Positions 6,018 through 11,126 of a DNA stretch of 11,126 nucleotides are shown piece by piece. The position numbers and the translations under genes were made by a program. This DNA comes from Chloroflexota bacterium (GTDB lineage: Bacteria; Desulfobacterota; Desulfuromonadia; Desulfuromonadales; Geopsychrobacteraceae): NCBI GenBank assembly GCA_015222355.1, contig JADFVC010000396.1:1-11126 (forward strand), given 5' to 3'. The first letter of the stretch is position 1. Each line of letters opens with the position of its first letter. The notes beneath the pieces are model-generated. The model was not told where the DNA came from and made no database searches. It saw only the letters and a list, made by a program, of their open reading frames with translations.

Positions 6018-6037
6018 ATTGTGTAAAGTTGTGTTAA
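6018..6037 (+). promoter_or_regulatory. Tandem 10-bp direct repeat, possible OmpR-family operator
   Basis: ATTGTGTAAA and GTTGTGTTAA are adjacent and match at 8 of 10 positions. OmpR/PhoB/CpxR-type regulators bind such tandem half-sites one helical turn apart. The site is about 50-60 bp upstream of the expected start of the Spy-like transcript and overlaps the weak -35 of the divergent hydrolase promoter. No cognate regulator of that family is in the window. Confidence 0.35.
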
Positions 6038-6058
6038 ATGCTGATCTATCTGTAAAAT
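6029..6058 (+). promoter_or_regulatory. Candidate promoter for the alpha/beta hydrolase
   Basis: TTGTGT (6029-6034), an 18-base spacer, TAAAAT (6053-6058). The -10 is good and the -35 poor. It would place the transcript start near 6065, downstream of the alternative ATG at 6057 and so favouring the ATG at 6099. Confidence 0.3.
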
Positions 6059-6098
6059 GGACGAACCGTATTTTCTTGCTGCAGAGGAAGGGGTGCCG

Positions 6099-6944
6099 AT
6101 GAAACTGAGTGACGAATTGTTCAAGACCCTGCCGATTCTGCTCGGCATCCTGCTACACCCTGCGCTGGTCTGCGCTGCCTTGGAACACATGTACCTCTAC
6201 TTCCCCGACCGCGAAATAATCATGACCCCGGCGACCATGCGCCTGGAATTTGAAGATGTCTTTTTCCGCGCCGCCGACGGCACTGAACTGCACGGCTGGT
6301 ACCTGCCGGGCGGAACAGACCAGCCGCTGGTGGTCTTCTGCCACGGCAACGCCGGCAACATCTCCCACCGGGTCGACAACCTGCGCCTGTTGCGCGAACT
6401 GGGACTGGCGGTGTTCATCTTCGATTACCGCGGTTACGGCCAAAGTGAAGGGAAGGCGAGTGAGGCCGGCACCTACGACGACATGCGCGGTGCGTTAAAT
6501 TGGCTGCTAGAAAAAGGCTGGACTCCGGAGAGAATGATCTACTTCGGCCGCTCGGTCGGTGCCGGCGTTGCCCTGCAACTGGCGCTGGAACAGCCCCCGG
6601 CCGGGCTGGTGCTGGAATCCCCCTACACCTCGATCAGGGCGATGGGGCGGCACCACTATCCGCTGCTCTGGCTGCTGGCCGGTTGGGCGCTCGATGCCCG
6701 CTACGACAACCTGGCGAAGATCGGGCAGTTGCAGGTACCGCTGCTGATCTTCCACGGCGATCGCGATAATATCGTCCCGCAGCGGCTGGGGAAAAAATTG
6801 TTCGAGCATGCGCCGCAGCCGAAACAATTTTACTCCATCCCGCGTGCCGGGCATAACAATACTTACGATGTCGGTGGAGAAGAGTACTGGCAACAGTGGC
6901 GGGAATTTATCCTCACAACCATCAAAGGTCATAGAACACCATAG
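6099..6944 (+). CDS. Membrane-anchored alpha/beta hydrolase (YfhR/BEM46-like)
   Basis: A 281-residue serine hydrolase with an N-terminal hydrophobic segment (residues about 8-28, LFKTLPILLGILLHPALVCAA) that probably anchors it in the inner membrane. Fold signatures: HGNAGN (oxyanion region, 82-87), FDYRGYGQSEG, nucleophile elbow GRSVGAG with S152, acid HGDRDNIVP with D223, and base GAGHN with H252. The triad is complete. Substrate unknown; the YfhR/BEM46 group is often annotated as peptidase S9-like or lipase-like without proof. An in-frame ATG exists at 6057, but the ATG at 6099 has AAGGGG at 5 bases and the upstream one lies inside the likely -10 box. Third codon positions look more G/C-rich than in the left-hand genes. 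Transcribed away from the Spy-like gene. Confidence 0.88.
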   Translation: MKLSDELFKTLPILLGILLHPALVCAALEHMYLYFPDREIIMTPATMRLEFEDVFFRAADGTELHGWYLPGGTDQPLVVFCHGNAGNISHRVDNLRLLRELGLAVFIFDYRGYGQSEGKASEAGTYDDMRGALNWLLEKGWTPERMIYFGRSVGAGVALQLALEQPPAGLVLESPYTSIRAMGRHHYPLLWLLAGWALDARYDNLAKIGQLQVPLLIFHGDRDNIVPQRLGKKLFEHAPQPKQFYSIPRAGHNNTYDVGGEEYWQQWREFILTTIKGHRTP

Positions 6945-6957
6945 ATATGCTAGACTT

Positions 6958-7009
6958 GTTCCCATCCGGAAACTCCGGATGGGAACTGGTAGGTTTCCGA
7001 ATGGGCACT
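6958..7009 (+). repeat. Intergenic perfect hairpin with a second copy of its right arm
   Basis: GTTCCCATCCGG (6958-6969) and CCGGATGGGAAC (6975-6986) form a perfect 12-bp stem around AAACT. The right arm is repeated 22 bases on: CCGGATGGGAACT (6975-6987) against CCGAATGGGCACT (6997-7009), 11 of 13 identical. The left arm CCCATCCGGAAAC (6961-6973) can also pair with 6993-7005 with a single mismatch. No T-tract follows either fold, so it is not a simple terminator for the hydrolase gene. It may be a switchable leader structure or a two-turn-spaced operator before the DUF748 gene. Confidence 0.6.
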
Positions 7010-7055
7010 AAACTTCTCTTGTCCTGAGTCAATCCGAAAGAGAGCGGAGCTGAAC

Positions 7056-10000
7056 ATGACACGATGGAAAAAAATATCGCTGATAAGTGTCGGCACAATT
7101 CTCGGCATACTGTTGCTGTCAATGCTGGTCGTCCCCTGGCAGATCAAGAAACAGGGCAGCGCCTGGTTCACCGAAAATACCAAGCGCACCCTGAGCATCG
7201 AAAAAGCCTTTTTTAACCCTTTTACCCTGACCGTTGAAATAACCGGGCTGAAACTGACCGAACAGGAGAGCGAACAACCCTTTGTCAGTTTTGACCGTCT
7301 GAACCTCTCCGGCAGCGTCCGTTCAATAATCGACCAGGCGATCATTCTCGACCGGGTCGAGCTGGATAACCCCTTTGTTAATATCGAACTGCTCGGCAAG
7401 CAGGAATTCAACTTTTCCGATTTTACCCGGATGGGAAACGATAACTCTGAAGCAATCTCCACTGCAGCGAAAAAGCCGCTGCATTTTTCGCTGAACAATA
7501 TTATGCTGACCGGCGGCAGCATCGATTTTACCGATCAAACTTCGGAGAAAAAGTCGCAGCACAAGATTCGTGAACTGACCCTGCGCGTTCCTTTTATCGG
7601 CAACATCCCTTGCCTGACCGATGAGTATGTCGAGCCATTCCTCTACATGCTCCTGAACGGCTCGGAAATTCGCGCTAATGGACAACTGAAGCCGTTTCAC
7701 GACTCACTTGAGACCAACCTTTATCTGACCCTTGATATGGTCGATCTGGCCTATTACGCATTCCATTCACCAATTCCGCTGCCGGTTGAAATCAAATCGG
7801 GCATCCTCGATGCCCACATCGATCTAGCTTACCGGATATCCGGCACTGAACAGCCAAAACTGTTACTCGGCGGCGAACTGGCGCTCTCCGATATTGATAT
7901 CCGTGAGCTGGATGGCAAAGAACTGTTCCGCATGCCGACCCTGGTCCTCGATCTTGATTGGGCGGATCTGTTTCAGCAGGATTTCAACCTGCACTCTCTG
8001 GAGATCTATGAACCACAACTTTACGTTGACCGTGACCGGAATGGCCGCTGGAACTTCCAGCAGCTGATCCCGGCGCAATCAACCGAAAGCCTTCCGGAAG
8101 TTCCAGCGGAAAGCAAAGCAACACCAACGCTCCCTTTGCTCAAAATAGAACAGCTGGAGCTGATTGCTGGGCAGGTCCATTTTCGGGATGATTTTCCTCC
8201 AGAAGGTTTTTCCGAAGAGGTGCGCGGCATTAATTTACAGTTAACAGATGTTTCGACCCATTATGAGCAAAAAACCAAGCTGACATTTAAAATGCGGACG
8301 GATCGTGAACTGGCGACAGAAATCACCGGCAAAGTCGGCATCAACCCACCGACCGCCGATCTTGATCTGCGGGTGAACGGCATCCCGCTCAAGCCCTACT
8401 ATCCCTACCTGGCCGAATTCCTGACGGCTCCGGTGGAAGGTAACCTGAATCTGGCCAGTCGTGTCCAGTATGGTGCCGATGGCAATGTTCAGCTGCAACA
8501 GGTCCAGTTGGCTCTGCACGAGCTGAAGGTTCCTTTCGGCGGCAAAGATGCTTTCAGCTTGACCGATCTGGCCATAACCGACGGTAGTTTCGATCTGCAC
8601 CAGCAGCAACTGTCCCTGGACTCCGTCCGTCTCACCGGGGGTGATCTACGCGCCACACGCCTGGCTGACGGCAGCCTGTCCCCTCTCAAGCTGCTGCGCC
8701 CGCAACCGGCCGCAGCAGCCCCGCCGACAGCGGATGACAAAAAAGCTGCCCAGCCATTTGAAGTCAAGGTCGGAAAGGTTGATCTCGAACAATTCAAGCT
8801 GCTGTTGACCGATGCCGGCCCGGCAAAAAAACCGCAACTGAAAATAGACGAACTGGATGTCAGTCTGGAGAATCTGGCCTACCCTCAATCTGCACAGAGT
8901 CCGTTCTCCCTGAAAGCCAAAATGGGGAAACGCGGCAGTATTGCGCTCACCGGGACACTGGCCCACACCCCCCTGCGGGTGCAGGCACAGACGCAGGTCA
9001 AGGCCTTGCCGTTGGCCGATTTCAACGATTTCCTGCCGGAGAACGTCAAAGTCAGCCTGAAGGACGGCAAACTCTACACGACGATGGCTGTCAACCTGAA
9101 AGAGCAACCCGAAGCGTTTACAGGCAGCTTCGGCGGACGGATCGCTATCAGCGATTTCAACCTGCGTGACCCGCTCAGCAAAGGGGAACTACTGACCTGG
9201 GAAAATCTTAACCTGGAGGGGATCAAGGGGGAAATTTCCCCGTTCAAACTGGAGATCAAGGAAGTTGCCCTCAGCAACTACCTGGCAAATATCCAGATCA
9301 ATCCCGAGGGGCGGATCAACCTGACCAGCATAACTGCCGCAGAACAACAGGAAGAGACTGCGGAACCGGAAGAATCTGCCAAAGAACCGACCGGCAAAAA
9401 AGTTGCCGTGGCTGAGGATTCTTCTGCATCAGAGCCGCCACCGGATATCCGTATCGATGCTGTCACCTTGCAAGGGGGCACGGTTTCTTTTACCGACCGC
9501 TCGATGCCGAATATCTTCAGTGCCACCATGTATGAGTTGGGTGGCCGGATCACCGGACTGGCGTCTGATGAGCAGATGCAGGCCGACGTCGATCTGCGTG
9601 GCGAGTTGGAAAACCACTCACCCTTGACCATCATCGGGAAACTGAATCCACTCAGCAAAGACCTCTATGCCGACTTGACCATCCACTTTAAAGACATCGA
9701 CCTGACGCCGATGACCCCCTATTCCGGCACTTACCTGGGTTATGTCATCGACAAAGGAAAACTCTATCTCGATTTGAGCTACCATATCGAACACCGGAAA
9801 ATTAAAGCCGAGAACAACATCATGATCGATCAGTTCACCTTCGGTGACCCGGTGAAAAGCGATAAAGCAACCTCATTGCCGGTGGGGCTGGCGATCGCCC
9901 TGCTGAAAGACAGCAACGACGAGATCCATCTGGATATACCGATTTCCGGCGACCTGAACGATCCTGCCTTCAGCATCATGGGCACGGTTTTCACCATGCT

Positions 10001-10637
10001 GAAAAACCTGCTGGTCAAAGCGGCCACCTCCCCCTTCTCTCTGCTGGCGTCTATGCTCGGCGGTGAAGGTGAGGATTTCACCAGCCTGACTTTCGCCGGC
10101 GGCATCGCCCGGCTGGACGAAAAACAGCAGGAAACCCTCGGCAAGCTGGCGGACATGTTGACCAAGCGCCCTTCTCTGACCCTGGAGATCAGTGCCTTTG
10201 CTGACCCGGACAAGGATCCGGAAGGCTACCGTCGGGATCAATTGCAGCAACTGCTGAGCGCCGCCAAGTGGCGCGAATTGAAAGAGGATGACCAGGCCCG
10301 GGAGAGCCGCGAAGAGGTCAGTATCAGCGCGGAAGAATACCCGAAATACCTGTTGACCGTATATAAAGAAGCCGAATTTCCCCGGCCGCGTAATTTTATC
10401 GGCATGCTGAAAAAGCTTCCCGGCGAGGAGATGGAAAAGCTGTTACTGGCCAATATCCGCGCCGAGGATGAACAGCTACAGGCCCTGGCGCAGGCCCGTG
10501 CTCAGGTGGTACGCGATACCCTGATCGCCGCGGCTGAAGAGATCAAGCCGCGTATTTTCCTGAAAACCGTCGACATTTTTCAGCCACCCGAAAAGGGCGT
10601 TGCCAGCCGGGTCGAATTTGCCATCAGCAGCAAATGA
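7056..10637 (+). CDS. DUF748/AsmA-like large envelope protein
   Basis: A 1193-residue protein with one N-terminal membrane segment (about 8-27) followed by a long periplasmic beta-rich region, as in AsmA-like/DUF748 proteins implicated in envelope assembly or lipid transport between membranes. A short motif recurs: LTGGSIDFTDQ (near 150), LIAGQVHFRDD (near 369), LEQFKLLLTDA (near 576), LQGGTVSFTDR (near 803). Each of the last three is preceded by a low-complexity Pro/Ala/Glu/Lys linker (near 341-360, 550-568, 762-797). The family's conserved block LPVGLAIALLKDSNDEIHLDIPISGDLNDPAF starts near 941, followed by TSPFSLLASMLGG and a C-terminal part (1010-1193) resembling an OmpA-like module (ARLDEKQQETLGKLADML..RPSLTLEISAFADP). 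The ATG at 7056 has GGAG at 6 bases. It ends in tandem TGA TGA. Substrate unknown. Confidence 0.9.
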   Translation: MTRWKKISLISVGTILGILLLSMLVVPWQIKKQGSAWFTENTKRTLSIEKAFFNPFTLTVEITGLKLTEQESEQPFVSFDRLNLSGSVRSIIDQAIILDRVELDNPFVNIELLGKQEFNFSDFTRMGNDNSEAISTAAKKPLHFSLNNIMLTGGSIDFTDQTSEKKSQHKIRELTLRVPFIGNIPCLTDEYVEPFLYMLLNGSEIRANGQLKPFHDSLETNLYLTLDMVDLAYYAFHSPIPLPVEIKSGILDAHIDLAYRISGTEQPKLLLGGELALSDIDIRELDGKELFRMPTLVLDLDWADLFQQDFNLHSLEIYEPQLYVDRDRNGRWNFQQLIPAQSTESLPEVPAESKATPTLPLLKIEQLELIAGQVHFRDDFPPEGFSEEVRGINLQLTDVSTHYEQKTKLTFKMRTDRELATEITGKVGINPPTADLDLRVNGIPLKPYYPYLAEFLTAPVEGNLNLASRVQYGADGNVQLQQVQLALHELKVPFGGKDAFSLTDLAITDGSFDLHQQQLSLDSVRLTGGDLRATRLADGSLSPLKLLRPQPAAAAPPTADDKKAAQPFEVKVGKVDLEQFKLLLTDAGPAKKPQLKIDELDVSLENLAYPQSAQSPFSLKAKMGKRGSIALTGTLAHTPLRVQAQTQVKALPLADFNDFLPENVKVSLKDGKLYTTMAVNLKEQPEAFTGSFGGRIAISDFNLRDPLSKGELLTWENLNLEGIKGEISPFKLEIKEVALSNYLANIQINPEGRINLTSITAAEQQEETAEPEESAKEPTGKKVAVAEDSSASEPPPDIRIDAVTLQGGTVSFTDRSMPNIFSATMYELGGRITGLASDEQMQADVDLRGELENHSPLTIIGKLNPLSKDLYADLTIHFKDIDLTPMTPYSGTYLGYVIDKGKLYLDLSYHIEHRKIKAENNIMIDQFTFGDPVKSDKATSLPVGLAIALLKDSNDEIHLDIPISGDLNDPAFSIMGTVFTMLKNLLVKAATSPFSLLASMLGGEGEDFTSLTFAGGIARLDEKQQETLGKLADMLTKRPSLTLEISAFADPDKDPEGYRRDQLQQLLSAAKWRELKEDDQARESREEVSISAEEYPKYLLTVYKEAEFPRPRNFIGMLKKLPGEEMEKLLLANIRAEDEQLQALAQARAQVVRDTLIAAAEEIKPRIFLKTVDIFQPPEKGVASRVEFAISSK

Positions 10638-10736
10638 TGAGCTTAAAAGTTAAATATTATTGAGCCGGTGGTTATTTATGCGCAAGGATCGCCCCTGCCG
10701 CAGAATTTTCTTGTTTCATCACCGGAGCATTAACTC

Positions 10737-10764
10737 TTGCCAAAGAAGAAATATGGCGTATAAT
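10737..10764 (+). promoter_or_regulatory. Near-consensus sigma70 promoter for the thioredoxin-like gene
   Basis: -35 TTGCCA (10737-10742, 5 of 6), a 16-base spacer, -10 TATAAT (10759-10764, perfect). Transcription would begin near 10771, leaving a leader of about 46 bases before the ATG at 10817. Strong by sequence, so the small protein is probably expressed well and constitutively. The 120 bases after the DUF748 stop show no clear terminator. Confidence 0.7.
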
Positions 10765-10816
10765 GCGACTGAAATGGTCAGATATTCAAGTGGACCTTAC
10801 AGACAAGGGGGACGTT

Positions 10817-11092
10817 ATGCGGATCGATATCGTTTGCAAACCGGATCAACCGGACGCCTGCCGAGGAACCGTGAAAAATGTTCGGGAGGCTCTCGACCGG
10901 CTGGGAGTTGAAGCTGAGGTGCATCAGTTCAGCGATACACGCAAGATGATAGATAACCGGATCTACGTGGTCCCGGCATTGCTGATTGATGACCAGCTGC
11001 GGATTGCCGGCCGGATTCCCGAGGTGGATGAGATTGTCAACTTTCTGACTGAGCGACCGCGCTACCTGAAGGAGGTGGCCGAGGTCGCCTGA
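10817..11092 (+). CDS. Small thioredoxin-fold protein with CX7C
   Basis: A 91-residue cytoplasmic protein with a single thioredoxin-like domain: strand MRIDIV, helix GTVKNVREALDRLG, strand EAEVHQF, the cis-proline loop YVVPALLIDD (P53), then LRIAGRIPEVDEIVNFL. This layout matches the short thioredoxin_3-like group. The usual CxxC is replaced by C7 and C15 separated by seven residues (VCKPDQPDAC), so ordinary disulfide exchange is doubtful; a regulatory, metal-binding or non-redox role is possible. An in-frame ATG at 10763 falls inside the -10 box, so the ATG at 10817 (GGGGG 5 bases upstream) is the start. The last 34 bases of the window hold nothing recognisable. Confidence 0.8.
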   Translation: MRIDIVCKPDQPDACRGTVKNVREALDRLGVEAEVHQFSDTRKMIDNRIYVVPALLIDDQLRIAGRIPEVDEIVNFLTERPRYLKEVAEVA

Positions 11093-11126
11093 GTCCATTA
11101 GCTGAAAAATTCAACAAGTCTAAAGG

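Noticed and set aside
10660..10911. An 83-codon plus-strand frame overlapping the thioredoxin-like gene
   Set aside because: It runs through the promoter and overlaps the better-supported gene in another frame, with no Shine-Dalgarno or family resemblance.
1..11126. CRISPR arrays, tRNA or rRNA genes, transposons, phage genes, toxin-antitoxin pairs
   Set aside because: I saw no regularly spaced repeats, cloverleaf-like sequences, transposase or integrase motifs, or paired small toxin/antitoxin genes. The only multi-copy sequence is the 31-32 base intergenic repeat.

Overview
The window looks like a chromosomal segment from a Desulfuromonas/Pelobacter/Geobacter-type bacterium (Desulfuromonadales). 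This is an inference from protein flavour: NtrC-type regulators with tandem-Cache sensor kinases, DUF2905, an AmrS remnant, a large DUF748 protein, and a short dispersed intergenic repeat. I ran no search. The window has no rRNA, tRNA, CRISPR array, transposase or phage gene.

Left part (1-5059), all minus strand, read right to left. A good sigma70-like promoter at about 5152-5123 leads into a 20-codon ORF with a strong Shine-Dalgarno, a DUF2905 membrane protein, an FMN-binding split-barrel protein of the pyridoxamine-phosphate-oxidase/Nim type, a short ORF that looks like a truncated nucleoside-recognition membrane protein, and dihydrofolate reductase. These are tightly packed and partly overlapping. 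After a 99-base gap come a membrane sensor histidine kinase with two Cache-like sensor modules and, 96 bases downstream, its partner sigma54-activating response regulator. The regulator runs off the window edge within a few residues of its expected end. Two copies of a roughly 32-base repeat carrying a small hairpin lie directly behind the stop codons of the kinase and the DUF2905 gene, in the same orientation.

Middle (5149-6944). A C-terminal fragment of a radical-SAM AmrS-type protein (5149-5322) abuts a double-hairpin terminator (5322-5385), which ends a minus-strand gene for a periplasmic Spy/CpxP-like protein (5411-5920). A divergent control region (5921-6098) separates it from a plus-strand, membrane-anchored alpha/beta hydrolase. 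That region holds a 10-bp tandem repeat that could be the site of an OmpR-family regulator.

Right part (6945-11126), plus strand. An intergenic element with a perfect 12-bp hairpin and a repeated arm precedes a 1193-residue DUF748/AsmA-like envelope protein. A near-consensus promoter then drives a 91-residue thioredoxin-fold protein with an unusual cysteine spacing.

The genes are individually of known types. The less ordinary content lies in the intergenic structures and in two, possibly three, decayed gene fragments between 3980 and 5322, which point to past rearrangement. I did not see a convincing undescribed multi-gene system.
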